A stretch of DNA of 64,000 bases, taken from Paenibacillus sp. FSL R5-0345. GTDB lineage: Bacteria > Bacillota > Bacilli > Paenibacillales > Paenibacillaceae. Positions 24,781 to 34,557 of this stretch are shown here, in pieces; position 1 is the first letter of the stretch; each line of letters begins with the position of its first letter. The DNA is taken from NCBI RefSeq assembly GCF_000758585.1, contig NZ_CP009281.1, positions 5,766,001-5,830,000 on the forward strand, written 5' to 3'. The position numbers were made by a program, and so were the translations under genes. The notes beneath the pieces are model-generated. The model made no database searches. It saw nothing but the letters and a program-made list of their open reading frames with translations, and was not told the origin of the DNA.

Positions 24781-24824
24781 AAAAAAAATCCTAATAAATC
24801 AAGGGCTTCCTTGATCATTAGGAT
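24781..24824 (-). terminator. Terminator of licT
   Basis: On the minus strand ATCCTAAT pairs with ATTAGGAT, continued by GATCAAGG/CCCTTGAT, and is followed by a run of seven to eight T. It starts 5 bp after the licT stop codon. Confidence 0.88.
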
Positions 24825-24829
24825 GTTTG

Positions 24830-25669
24830 CTACTCCATTTTTTGGTTGGTAATTCTTTCAATGTGTATGGTGAGATACAACATTTCATCATTTGTTAATT
24901 CACGATTGTATGTTTTATCAATATAGATTTTTATTTTTTCAACACTGGCGAAAGCATCTTTGTATTGCTCCTTCACTAAATTAAATAAGCCATTCTCATT
25001 ATCCGGCGGCGGTGTACCGTTGATGAGACGTTGGGCAAAAAATTTCAAGTGAGTGATAAACCGGTAATAAGAGAGGGACTCCTCATCGTATTCTAGTCTG
25101 AAATGATGCTTCACAATATTTAATATATCATTCATTATCTTCGTAATATTCACCATATTGGGCATCTCTTCATTTAATTCAGCATTCACCAGATGGAGAG
25201 CAATATGTCCTGCCTCATCCTCGGGAAGCCTAACGCCGAACTTTGAGTGAATAATTTGAAGTGCAGCTTTCCCAACCTCGTATTCTTCCTTATAGAACTT
25301 TTTAATTTCCCAAAGCATAGCGTTTTTAATCTTCATTCCTTTTGAGAATCGCTCCAACGCAAAGCTGATATGATCGGTCAGACTAACATAGATGCTATCG
25401 TCCAACATTTTACCGAGTTGCAGTTTGGCAAAGTTGATAATCTCTTCTGAAAGCTCCATATGCTCTATTGGAATCTCGGAAAGAAGCGTTTTTAGCTTAT
25501 CTGATAGTTTTTGATTGTTTAACGTAAATATTTTTTCAATTTTGTCTTCTTCTAAGATGTCTCCTCGTTTTTTCTTAAAAGCAAGGCCTCTCCCCATGAT
25601 TACCAATTCAATATTTTGATCATCTATGACGGTAACTACATTATTGTTTAATATTTTTTCAATCTGCAT
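24830..25669 (-). CDS. licT: BglG/LicT-family transcription antiterminator
   Basis: RNA-binding antiterminator of about 279 residues. N-terminal CAT RNA-binding domain (MQIEKILNNNVVTVID ... VIMGRGLAFKKKRGD, residues 1-55) followed by two PTS-regulation domains. PRD1 contains His in LTDHISFALERF and in EDEAGHIALHLVNAE; PRD2 contains His in FITHLKFFAQRL and in LYLTIHIERI; these are the residues phosphorylated by the PTS in this family. ATG 25669 follows AAGGAG; a longer reading into the leader terminator is rejected. Its own leader holds a RAT and terminator, so it is autoregulated, and a second RAT precedes the PTS gene. Together these place it as the beta-glucoside regulator. Confidence 0.94.
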   Translation of the reverse strand: MQIEKILNNNVVTVIDDQNIELVIMGRGLAFKKKRGDILEEDKIEKIFTLNNQKLSDKLKTLLSEIPIEHMELSEEIINFAKLQLGKMLDDSIYVSLTDHISFALERFSKGMKIKNAMLWEIKKFYKEEYEVGKAALQIIHSKFGVRLPEDEAGHIALHLVNAELNEEMPNMVNITKIMNDILNIVKHHFRLEYDEESLSYYRFITHLKFFAQRLINGTPPPDNENGLFNLVKEQYKDAFASVEKIKIYIDKTYNRELTNDEMLYLTIHIERITNQKME

Positions 25670-25694
25670 GCTACAACTCCTTGTACCAAAAATT

Positions 25695-25771
25695 AAAAAA
25701 GGCAAAACCAAAAGTAACCATTAAACAAATGGCTTAACTTCGGGTTTTGCCTGCACGACCAGTAACAATCC
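25695..25771 (-). promoter_or_regulatory. LicT antiterminator (RAT) and overlapping terminator before licT
   Basis: The RAT occupies 25771-25743 on the minus strand (begins GGATTGTTACTG, ends GCAGGCAAAACC). Its 3' half is shared with a terminator whose stem is GGCAAAACC (25751-25743) pairing GGTTTTGCC (25709-25701), followed by TTTTTT. Binding of LicT to the RAT would prevent the terminator from forming. The layout matches the B. subtilis licT/bgl leaders. Confidence 0.9.
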
Positions 25772-25875
25772 ACAATTATTAATTTATAAAAATCATACCA
25801 TGGACTTATTTAATCGACAAGCATCTAGCAATCCTTTCCATTATGCGCAACTAGCTATATTTTTATTATGTTTTT

Positions 25876-25920
25876 CATAAAAAAATCGACCTCTCAGCAT
25901 CCATACTAAGAGATCGATTT
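25876..25920 (-). terminator. Terminator after the beta-glucoside PTS gene
   Basis: On the minus strand AAATCGATCTCTTA pairs with TGAGAGGTCGATTT (two G-U pairs) around a ten-base loop, followed by TTTT. Confidence 0.82.
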
Positions 25921-25948
25921 CGTTTTAATTCTTATGGCCTGCCACTAA

Positions 25949-27793
25949 TCAAACTACTACCGTCAACAAATCTTCGCCCGGTGTGATCGCTGCTTTTTTA
26001 GTGCCAATAACGTCACTATAGTTAGCTGTATTGGTAATAATGATCGGTGTTGTACTTTGATAGCCTTCATTTTTAATTTGCTCGAGATCGAATTCAATCA
26101 GTAGGTCACCCTGTTTAACAGTTGCTCCTTCTTCCACCTTCACATCAAAGTATTTACCCTTTAACTTCACAGTTTCTATACCGATATGAATCAGAACTTC
26201 AACGCCATCATCCGATACGACTGCAATACAATGACCTGTTCTAAAAATGGTGGATACAACCCCGCTTACTGGGGAGTACAGCTTACCTTCTGAAGGTTCA
26301 ATTGCCATCCCCTTGCCCATTGCTTCAGAAGCAAATGCAGCATCATCTACGGAGGATAATGGGATTACGTTACCGGCAAGAGGGCTTGCAACCGTTGTAC
26401 TTTTCACAGCGTGAGGCAGAATAACCTCATTGTTCTCAGAACTCGTTGTTTCTTCCTCAGCGATCACTTTCTTTTTGTCTTCAAAACCAAAGAACATCGT
26501 AATCACCGTAGCCAATATAATCGTCCCAAGAGCTATGATCGCTTGAATAGCCAAAGGTGAGAATGCAGGAAGACTTAATACGCTAACAAATGCGAATACT
26601 TCCATTTTTACACCAGCAAGACCCGACATCGCTCCACCTAGACCACCGGCAATAGATACATAAATAAAAGTCCGTTTGTAACGTGTCAGCAATCCGTAAA
26701 TAATAGGTTCAGTTACGCCTGAGAGCGCGCCAGGTAAAAAGGTACTTCCGGCCAATGTTTTCAACTTTTTGTCTTTTGTTTTCAAGAAAATACCTAAGGC
26801 AACACCAAGTTGAGCGAAAATAGCCATACCTGCCATTGCATAGATCGGATCTCCACCCTTAGCAATGTTTTCAAGAATAATCGGAACGAGTCCCCAGTGC
26901 AAACCGAGCACGGTCAGGTACGTCCAGGAAATCCCCACAATTGCACCCGTAATAATACCACTCTTACTGCTGAGGAACACAATAGCGTCTCCGATTAAGT
27001 TCCCTACATTCACTCCAAACGGTCCGAAAACCAAAATGGTTAAAGGAACAATTAACATCAAACATAACATAGGTACCAAGAACAATTGTAAATCCTTGTG
27101 TATAAACTTTCTTAGCTGCTTATCTAATAAAGCATATATACAGATAGCGATGAAAATCGGAAAAACGCTCGATGAATAATCCGACATTACTAAAGGAATA
27201 CCTAGAAAATGTGGAGATTCAATACTGGCTAATCCCGTAATATTTGGTTCGAGTAAAGCCGCACCGATAGCGCCCCCTACGTAAGCATTTACACCAAGTC
27301 TAATCGATAACGTAATGCCTAGGAAAATTGGCAGAAAGTAAAACACGGCATTACTAGCGCCGGCTAGTACTTTGTAAGTCTCTCCATCCGCTGCTAAAAC
27401 ATTTAACGAAGTCAGTACAGTTAATAGCGCTTTCAACATACCCGCACCCGCTAAGGCACCAATTAAAGGCGAGAAGCTTCTAGAAATCACATCAAAAATC
27501 AGGGTTCCTATAGGTTTCTTAACCGTATTATCGCCAGAATTACTACTAGGGGATATGGATTTGCTTATCTCTTTATAAACATCAGCAACATGGGTACCCA
27601 CAATAACTTGGAATTGTCCCCCTTTGCTAACTGCACCAATAATCCCTTCCATTTTATCCAGCTTTTCTTTATCAACTTTCTGTTCATTATTAAGCGTGAA
27701 TCTTAGTCGAGTAGCACAGTGAATTACGTTGTTAATATTTTTCTCTCCACCGACAGATTGAATGATGTCTTTACCCAGCTGTTCATAACTCAT
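25949..27793 (-). CDS. bglP: Beta-glucoside PTS transporter EIIBCA
   Basis: Membrane permease that imports and phosphorylates aryl-beta-glucosides. 614 residues in the order IIB-IIC-IIA. IIB: residues 1-85 with the phosphocysteine C26 in IHCATRLRF. IIC: about 105-455, ten or so hydrophobic segments, with the substrate-site motif GVTEPIIYGLL. IIA: about 465-614, with the active His in VLIHIGIETVKLKG and the helper motif SPVSGVVSTI. A G-rich ribosome site (AAAGGGGTG) precedes ATG 27793. Transcription depends on the LicT leader upstream. Product of the reaction is hydrolysed by the GH1 enzyme encoded next to it. Confidence 0.95.
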   Translation of the reverse strand: MSYEQLGKDIIQSVGGEKNINNVIHCATRLRFTLNNEQKVDKEKLDKMEGIIGAVSKGGQFQVIVGTHVADVYKEISKSISPSSNSGDNTVKKPIGTLIFDVISRSFSPLIGALAGAGMLKALLTVLTSLNVLAADGETYKVLAGASNAVFYFLPIFLGITLSIRLGVNAYVGGAIGAALLEPNITGLASIESPHFLGIPLVMSDYSSSVFPIFIAICIYALLDKQLRKFIHKDLQLFLVPMLCLMLIVPLTILVFGPFGVNVGNLIGDAIVFLSSKSGIITGAIVGISWTYLTVLGLHWGLVPIILENIAKGGDPIYAMAGMAIFAQLGVALGIFLKTKDKKLKTLAGSTFLPGALSGVTEPIIYGLLTRYKRTFIYVSIAGGLGGAMSGLAGVKMEVFAFVSVLSLPAFSPLAIQAIIALGTIILATVITMFFGFEDKKKVIAEEETTSSENNEVILPHAVKSTTVASPLAGNVIPLSSVDDAAFASEAMGKGMAIEPSEGKLYSPVSGVVSTIFRTGHCIAVVSDDGVEVLIHIGIETVKLKGKYFDVKVEEGATVKQGDLLIEFDLEQIKNEGYQSTTPIIITNTANYSDVIGTKKAAITPGEDLLTVVV

Positions 27794-27848
27794 TATCCTA
27801 CACCCCTTTGGTAACCGATATATTAATCAATCGAGAAGGAATGAACGC

Positions 27849-27939
27849 AAAAAAACCTAAATCACATTTATGCACGAGAGAGAAATCTCCCGTAAACATA
27901 AATGAAACTTAGGTTTTGCCTGCTATGCAGTAGCAATCC
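27849..27939 (-). promoter_or_regulatory. LicT antiterminator (RAT) and overlapping terminator before the PTS gene
   Basis: RAT at 27939-27912 on the minus strand (begins GGATTGCTACTG, ends GCAGGCAAAACC), nearly identical to the one before licT. It overlaps by two bases a strong terminator (27913-27856; 17-bp stem CCTAAGTTTCATTTATG with CATAAATG...TTTAGG, one mismatch) followed by TTTTTTT. Readthrough from the upstream GH1 gene would also meet this terminator. Confidence 0.9.
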
Positions 27940-28001
27940 TGATATCCGATTAATTGTTATTTACAAATTAACATGTTCAATTCATGATGTCAACCGACAT
28001 C

Positions 28002-29450
<1,449 letters not shown>

Positions 29451-29478
29451 TTACTGCTCTAATTCGAATCCTAAACCT

Positions 29479-29492
29479 TGGAACGCGTTACA
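29479..29492. promoter_or_regulatory. Candidate LacI-family operator
   Basis: TGGAACGCGTTACA is an almost perfect palindrome of the form TGNAACGCGTTNCA, the style bound by LacI-type helix-turn-helix domains. It lies between the divergent GH1 and lacI genes, about 36 bp before the regulator's ATG and 65 bp before the GH1 ATG. Confidence 0.5.
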
Positions 29493-29527
29493 TGTCAAGT
29501 ATTATTCATGTGAAGGAGAACAAACCG

Positions 29528-30496
29528 ATGTCCACTCTTGACGAAATTGCTAAGCTATCGGGCTTTTCCAAAGCCACGGTGTCCCGCGTCCTGAGCCAAT
29601 CGCCTCATGTTAGCAAGGAGACTCGTGAGAAAATTCTCGCCATTATGAAGGAAACGGATTATGTTCCTAACCGAAATGCCATTTCTTTATCCAAAGGTCA
29701 GACGCAGCAAATCGGCATGATCACCATGGACTTAAACGAGCTTATTCTGAGCTTTATGAACAGCTTCGTCGAAATCTCCGGTCGTTACGGATACCAGACG
29801 ATTATTTATACTACCGGTGGGGATAAGCAAAAGGAGCTTCAGGCTTTTGAGGATCTCAAAATGAAACGAGTCGACGCCCTGCTCATCCTGACCTCCGTTA
29901 ACGAACAGAATGTCATCTCTTCCTACTGCAAATACGGACCCATCGTATCCTGGCAGCGCATGGACCATCCTGATATACCGTCCGTTGCCATGAACCAATA
30001 TGATGGATACGCACTCGCTTTGGAGCATTTGATAGCGCGGGGTTATAAGCGTATCGCTAATGCCTTCGGCCGTCCCAGCAGCATTAATACCCAAAGCAGA
30101 CGCCTGGCCTATGAGCACATCATGACCAAATATAATCTTCCCGTTGTCGAGAATTGGTATTACTCTACGATTTACAGCATCCACGACGGAGAGCAGTTAC
30201 TGCGCACCCTTATGGATGAAACAGACCGGCCGGACGCGATTTTGTGCTCCAATGATTTGGTCGCGGCGGGCATTCTCAGCGAAGCACGCAGGCAGAAATT
30301 GGACGTGCCCAGGGATCTCGCCATCGTTGGTTTTGATCATTCAGAGCTGTCGCGAACCCTTGGAATCACCACCATTCTGAATCCGATTGCGGGACAGGCA
30401 GAGAACGCTTTTCTTCTGCTGGCTCCAGTGCTACTTGGGCGGGAGATGGAACTGCAGCCACTGTCGTTTCAACTAATTCAACGGGAGACAACCTAG
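29528..30496 (+). CDS. LacI-family transcriptional regulator
   Basis: Repressor-type regulator, about 323 residues. N-terminal LacI helix-turn-helix (TLDEIAKLSGFSKATVSRVL, hinge helix near residues 45-60 with ISLSKGQTQQIG) and a periplasmic-binding-protein-like effector domain with CSNDLVAAGIL and VGFDHSELSRTL. ATG 29528 follows GAAGGAG; the upstream in-frame start at 29492 lies in the candidate operator and has no ribosome site. Divergent from the GH1 gene, which it probably controls together with itself. The effector is unknown; a phosphorylated beta-glucoside or glucose-type sugar is plausible. Confidence 0.9.
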   Translation: MSTLDEIAKLSGFSKATVSRVLSQSPHVSKETREKILAIMKETDYVPNRNAISLSKGQTQQIGMITMDLNELILSFMNSFVEISGRYGYQTIIYTTGGDKQKELQAFEDLKMKRVDALLILTSVNEQNVISSYCKYGPIVSWQRMDHPDIPSVAMNQYDGYALALEHLIARGYKRIANAFGRPSSINTQSRRLAYEHIMTKYNLPVVENWYYSTIYSIHDGEQLLRTLMDETDRPDAILCSNDLVAAGILSEARRQKLDVPRDLAIVGFDHSELSRTLGITTILNPIAGQAENAFLLLAPVLLGREMELQPLSFQLIQRETT

Positions 30497-30536
30497 TTTG
30501 CCCATTGTTATAGTATTACCCGGGTGTATGAAAATA

Positions 30537-30583
30537 AAAAAGTCCTGATTGATCAAAAGTTTCTTGATCATCAGGACTTTTTT
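30537..30583. terminator. Terminator after the lacI gene
   Basis: AGTCCTGATTGATCAA pairs with TTGATCATCAGGACT (one bulge) and is flanked by an A-run on the left and TTTTTTT on the right, so it works for the plus strand and possibly both ways. Confidence 0.88.
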
Positions 30584-30596
30584 GTATAAATACTAA

Positions 30597-30826
30597 TATT
30601 TTGAATATCTACTCTCACCATCCATCTACTGAGAATTATTCACCTTGATAATCCAGACGAGACATTTTTATGATCTAGGAACACTTCGCTTTGCTTATCC
30701 CGGATAAACATCATCTTCATAGGATTCCCATACACCTCTTCAGGATTTCTTTAGAATTCTCACCACTAAATCCTCAGAATTTTTCGTTAAGATTTCTGTA
30801 TTGAACTGAGCGAAAGAGGTGTCATA
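30597..30826 (+). promoter_or_regulatory. Upstream region of the DedA operon with repeated AGATTTCT-like boxes
   Basis: No gene is visible in this 230-bp stretch. The last 90 bp contain four related short motifs on the plus strand: AGGATTTCT (30742), AGAATTCT (30753), AGAATTTTT (30776) and AGATTTCT (30790). They could be sites for the OmpR-type regulator encoded in the operon. No convincing -35/-10 pair was identified. Confidence 0.3.
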
Positions 30827-31324
30827 TTGGCCAGTAATACGATCTTAGAGCTAATCAATCAGTATGGATATCTGATTTTTTATCTTGCTTTCACTCTAGG
30901 ACCTTTTGGAATTCCAATCCCTAATGAAATTACAATCCTCACCGGAGCAACCCTGAGCCATATGGAGGTAATTAATTCATGGATGACTTACTTCTGCATT
31001 TTATCAGGGCTATTAACAGCCTTTACACTTGCTTATCTTGCAGGTAAATTCTCCGGTCAAAAACTGAAGAACAGATTCCAGCAGAATAGACATTTACAAA
31101 AAGCAGAGCAGATCTTGAAAAAATACGGAAATATGGCTATGTACATTGGCATGTTTATCCCAGTTGTACGATATATCATCCCTCTATTAATCGGACTAAG
31201 CGGTACAAGTTATAGACGATTTGCTCTTATTTCTTATACCAGTGCTTTAGGTTGGACCTTAATGTTTTTCTCGGCAGGTACGTACTTCGGGGATCACATT
31301 CTATCAAATTTATTCAATCCCTAA
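30827..31324 (+). CDS. DedA-family membrane protein
   Basis: Small integral membrane protein, 165 residues, of the DedA/VTT superfamily (members such as UptA and YqjA move lipid carriers or support membrane potential; the role of this one is not known). Family motifs seen: LGPFGIPIPNEITILTGATL with the membrane re-entrant loop acidic residue near 35, KYGNMAMYIGMFIPVVRYIIPLLIGLSG with the conserved F/Y-xPxxRxxxPxxxG pattern near 100-125. TTG start with AGAGGTG upstream. First gene of an operon with a methyltransferase-like protein and a two-component pair. Confidence 0.88.
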   Translation: MASNTILELINQYGYLIFYLAFTLGPFGIPIPNEITILTGATLSHMEVINSWMTYFCILSGLLTAFTLAYLAGKFSGQKLKNRFQQNRHLQKAEQILKKYGNMAMYIGMFIPVVRYIIPLLIGLSGTSYRRFALISYTSALGWTLMFFSAGTYFGDHILSNLFNP

Positions 31325-31360
31325 TTTCAATTAAATCTTAAATTAATGGAGGGAAACTAA

Positions 31361-31936
31361 GTGAGCTTCAATGAAAACATTTTATTTTTACGAAGTTTTA
31401 TTCAACATCCAAAACGGGTTGGTAGTGTTATACCAAGTTCACGGTTTCTCGCAGATTCCATGGTTAAAAAAGCGAAATGGCCCGAGGTTAAGGCCGTTGC
31501 TGAACTTGGATCAGGGACAGGTGCAATCACTCGTGCAATTAGTACTAAGATAAATAAAACAACAAAAGTATTATTGTTTGAAATGGATGAGACCATGAGA
31601 AATAATCTAAAAACAGAATACCCTGACTTCTCCTGTTATTCAGATGCTTCTCATTTAGTAGAAAGAATGAAGGATTTAGATATTCATCAGCTAGACTGTA
31701 TTTTTAGTGGGTTGCCCTTTTTTAATTTTGAACGTGAACTGAGAGATACCTTAGTGGAACAGATTTATCAAGCGCTCAAGCCAGGAGGATTATTTGTCGC
31801 ATTTCAATATTCACTTCAGATGAAGAAGCAATTATCCGAATATTTTAGTATTGAAAAAATAGAATTCGTGCCTTTTAATCTTCCCCCTGCTATAGTCTAT
31901 GTCTGTCGTAAAAAGGGAACTATTATAAATAAATGA
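31361..31936 (+). CDS. Class I SAM-dependent methyltransferase (phospholipid N-methyltransferase-like)
   Basis: 191 residues. SAM-binding motif I AVAELGSGTGAITRAI near residue 45 and motif II acidic VLLFEMDETM near 70; motif IV region IFSGLPFFNF near 118. The N-terminal FLRSFIQHPKRVGSVIPSSRFLAD is characteristic of the PmtA/LpxA-like phospholipid methyltransferase group (and of rRNA-dimethylase relatives). GTG start with GGAGGG. It lies 36 bp after the DedA gene and 19 bp before the response regulator gene. A lipid head-group substrate is suggested by the family and by DedA, but is inference. Confidence 0.82.
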   Translation: MSFNENILFLRSFIQHPKRVGSVIPSSRFLADSMVKKAKWPEVKAVAELGSGTGAITRAISTKINKTTKVLLFEMDETMRNNLKTEYPDFSCYSDASHLVERMKDLDIHQLDCIFSGLPFFNFERELRDTLVEQIYQALKPGGLFVAFQYSLQMKKQLSEYFSIEKIEFVPFNLPPAIVYVCRKKGTIINK

Positions 31937-31955
31937 AGAAGGGGCGTTGTAGTTA

Positions 31956-32636
31956 ATGAATACAATCCTTATTGCGGATGATGATTCTGAAATTCGAGAT
32001 GTGATTCATGTTTATTTACGAAATGAAGGCTACCATGTGCTTGAAGCAGCAGATGGTCAGGAGGCCCTGATAGCAATACAAACAACACCCATTCAATTGG
32101 TTATCCTGGATGTTATGATGCCGCGAATGGATGGTATTATAGCCTGTCTGAAAATAAGAGAAATATCGAATATTCCTATTATTATGTTGTCAGCCAAGCA
32201 GGAAGACATTGATAAAATCACAGGTTTAACTACTGGGGCAGATGATTACATGATCAAACCCTTTAATCCTCTGGAACTACTGGCTCGTGTGAAAGCCCAA
32301 TTACGGCGTCAGTCCTTAATTGGGAAGGAAGAATTCAATTCACTACTTATAATCAAAGACCTGATAATAGATAAAAATAAACATTCTGTGAAGATTAAGG
32401 GAGCCGATGTTTCATTGACTCCACTTGAATTTGCGATTTTGACTTTGCTTGCAAGTCGGCCTGGGCAAGTTTTTAGTTCGGAGCAAATTTACGAGAATGT
32501 ATGGAAAGAACCTTATGGATATTCTGACAATACCGTAATGGTCCATATTCGTAACTTAAGAGAAAAATTAGAAGAGAACCCAAGAGAACCTTTGTATATT
32601 AAGACTGTTTGGGGAGTTGGCTATAAAATTGACTAG
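31956..32636 (+). CDS. OmpR-family response regulator (VanR-like)
   Basis: 226 residues. Receiver domain (ILIADDDSEIRDVI, acceptor Asp in LVILDVMMPRMDG near residue 52, Lys in YMIKPFNP) and C-terminal winged helix (LTPLEFAILTLLASRPGQVFS ... SDNTVMVHIRNLREKL). ATG 31956 follows GAAGGGGCG. Overlaps the kinase gene start. Likely controls its own operon with DedA and the methyltransferase. Confidence 0.92.
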   Translation: MNTILIADDDSEIRDVIHVYLRNEGYHVLEAADGQEALIAIQTTPIQLVILDVMMPRMDGIIACLKIREISNIPIIMLSAKQEDIDKITGLTTGADDYMIKPFNPLELLARVKAQLRRQSLIGKEEFNSLLIIKDLIIDKNKHSVKIKGADVSLTPLEFAILTLLASRPGQVFSSEQIYENVWKEPYGYSDNTVMVHIRNLREKLEENPREPLYIKTVWGVGYKID

Positions 32637-33723
32637 AATTAAGCGAAAACCAGAAAAAAACAAACGAATTCAAACCAATATTTTAATCAGGATGGTGTTG
32701 AGTTTAATCATTACCATAGCAATTAATACCTCACTTAGCCTCCTATTCTTTCACTTTGCCAATGTAACAAAATGGGAATGGTTGTTCAATTTTCTGGCCT
32801 ATCTTCTTACACCAATGTTTTTAGTTATTTTTGTGATTACATTTTTTTCCTTGACCCGACGAATCGTCAAAGATTTAATTGCATTGGAGCATGGACTTCA
32901 AATTATTTCCGAAGGTAATTTAAGTTACCGGGTAGCTGTTGAACGACAAGATGAACTAGGATCGGTGGCGTTAAACATCAATCGGATGGCAGAGCAACTA
33001 GAAAAACAGATCATCAAGGAACGTGAAATTGAAAAATCGAAGATGGAGATGATCACGGGGATTTCACATGACTTACGTACACCTCTTACAAGCATTATTG
33101 GATACATTGAGCTCTTACGAACAGGTTCGTTTCAAGATAAAGAAGAATACACACGTTTCATTCAAAACACCTACAACAAAGCGGTTCATTTGAAGAAGTT
33201 ACTTGATGATTTATTCGAATATACCAGGCTTACTTCAGTTGAATCCAGGATAAAACTAGAAAAAATCGATTTATCTCAGCTTTTAAATCAGTTGTTATTT
33301 GAATTCGAACCGATTGCTCAAGAAAATAGTGTACATCTCGTGAAAGGATTCTCCGATTTACCAGTATTCACTTTAATTGACAGCGAAAAAGTGGCAAGAG
33401 CTATCGATAATCTTCTCATGAATGCATTAAAATATTCCTACAAGCCTGGAAGCATTTACATACGGATGACAACAAATTGTGAACACATTTCCATAGAAAT
33501 TGAAAATAAAGGGACTCCTCTTACACGAGATCAAGAGAAAAGACTATTTGACCGATTTTATAAGGTTGACCATTCAAGAAATAGCGAAGGAATTCAAACA
33601 GGAGCTGGACTTGGCCTTTCCATTGCTAGAAATATTGCTGAGTTGCACGAGGGAACCTTAACACTTAAACATACTAATGATGTCTTCACATTTCAACTGA
33701 GATTGCCCCTTAAAGAAGATTAA
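32629..33723 (+). CDS. Sensor histidine kinase (VanS-like)
   Basis: About 364 residues. Two membrane segments (about 20-45 and 55-80) with only a short external loop between them, then HAMP, the H-box MITGISHDLRTPLTSIIGYI, N-box NLLMNALKYSYKPGS and G-box GAGLGLSIARNIAELHEG. The short external loop suggests it senses within or at the membrane. Start uncertain: TTG 32629 lies 12 bases after GGGGAG, while TTG 32617 touches that sequence directly. It overlaps the end of the response regulator gene, implying translational coupling. Confidence 0.9.
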   Translation: MTRIKRKPEKNKRIQTNILIRMVLSLIITIAINTSLSLLFFHFANVTKWEWLFNFLAYLLTPMFLVIFVITFFSLTRRIVKDLIALEHGLQIISEGNLSYRVAVERQDELGSVALNINRMAEQLEKQIIKEREIEKSKMEMITGISHDLRTPLTSIIGYIELLRTGSFQDKEEYTRFIQNTYNKAVHLKKLLDDLFEYTRLTSVESRIKLEKIDLSQLLNQLLFEFEPIAQENSVHLVKGFSDLPVFTLIDSEKVARAIDNLLMNALKYSYKPGSIYIRMTTNCEHISIEIENKGTPLTRDQEKRLFDRFYKVDHSRNSEGIQTGAGLGLSIARNIAELHEGTLTLKHTNDVFTFQLRLPLKED

Positions 33724-33792
33724 TACCACTAAGCATAAAAGTGCCCGATCGGATACTTACACCGAGGGAGTTTAGGAAGAACGCAATGGAAT

Positions 33793-33838
33793 CTAAAGAA
33801 CCGCTAAAGATTTTGTCTTTAGCACTTTTATCCTTTAG
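33793..33838 (+). promoter_or_regulatory. Nested CTAAAG/CTTTAG repeats (possible attenuator) before a two-component operon
   Basis: Two copies of CTAAAG (33793, 33804) are followed by two copies of CTTTAG (33817, 33833), allowing mutually exclusive hairpins. The inner one is GCTAAAGA/TCTTTAGC around TTTTG (33803-33823) with a weak T-rich tail (ACTTTTATCCTTT). It may end the preceding operon, or act as a leader element of the next gene, which starts at 33886. Confidence 0.4.
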
Positions 33839-33885
33839 AATTATGGGGATAAGCGGTTAAATCCGGAACCTATTGGAGTGAAACC

Positions 33886-34557
33886 ATGATTAATATCCTC
33901 GTTGTGGAAGACGATAAGCATGTCAGAAAACTAATGAACGCTGTCCTAAAACGGGAAGGTTATAAAGTGTTAACAGCTGAGAATGGCATCCAGGCACTGG
34001 AAGTTCTTGAAGTCCAGCCTATCGATCTAATTATCCTCGATATCATGATGCCGGGGATGGATGGTTACGAATTTGCCGAAGAGCTAAGAAATGCGAACAA
34101 CACAATTCCGATCCTCATGGCCACGGCCAAGCAGCTTCCAGAAGATAAGAAAAAAGGATTCCGCCTCGGAACGGACGATTACATGACCAAACCTGTGGAT
34201 ACAGAAGAAATGCTGTTGAGAATTCAAGCCCTTTTGCGCCGCTCACAGATTGTAAGCGCCCGTAAGCTTGTTGTCGGTAAAGTCATTCTTGATTTCGATG
34301 CGTTAACAGTAACTCGAGACAATGAAAAACAGACGCTTCCCCAAAAGGAATTCCATCTCCTCTATAAGCTTTTATCCTATCCGGAGCGCATTTTCACTCG
34401 CATCCAGCTGATGGACGAAATCTGGGGGATGGACAGCGAAACCACGGACACTACAGTTAATGTGCACATCAATCGCTTGCGAAAACGGTTTGAAAACTAT
34501 CCGGAGTTCGAACTTGTGTCCGTCCGCGGTCTCGGTTATAAGGCGGTGAGAACATGA
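33886..34557 (+). CDS. OmpR-family response regulator
   Basis: 223 residues. Receiver domain (INILVVEDDKHVRKLM, Asp in LIILDIMMPGMDGYEF, Lys in YMTKPVDT) and winged-helix DNA-binding domain (LPQKEFHLLYKLLSYPERIF ... TTVNVHINRLRKRFEN). First gene of an operon with its kinase (4-bp overlap), a GNAT protein and an ABC exporter pair, which it presumably controls. ATG preceded by GGAGTG. Confidence 0.92.
   Translation: MINILVVEDDKHVRKLMNAVLKREGYKVLTAENGIQALEVLEVQPIDLIILDIMMPGMDGYEFAEELRNANNTIPILMATAKQLPEDKKKGFRLGTDDYMTKPVDTEEMLLRIQALLRRSQIVSARKLVVGKVILDFDALTVTRDNEKQTLPQKEFHLLYKLLSYPERIFTRIQLMDEIWGMDSETTDTTVNVHINRLRKRFENYPEFELVSVRGLGYKAVRT

Noticed and set aside
29479-29492. CcpA cre site between the GH1 and lacI genes
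   Set aside because: The centre is GC instead of CG and a third position deviates; it fits a LacI-family operator better.
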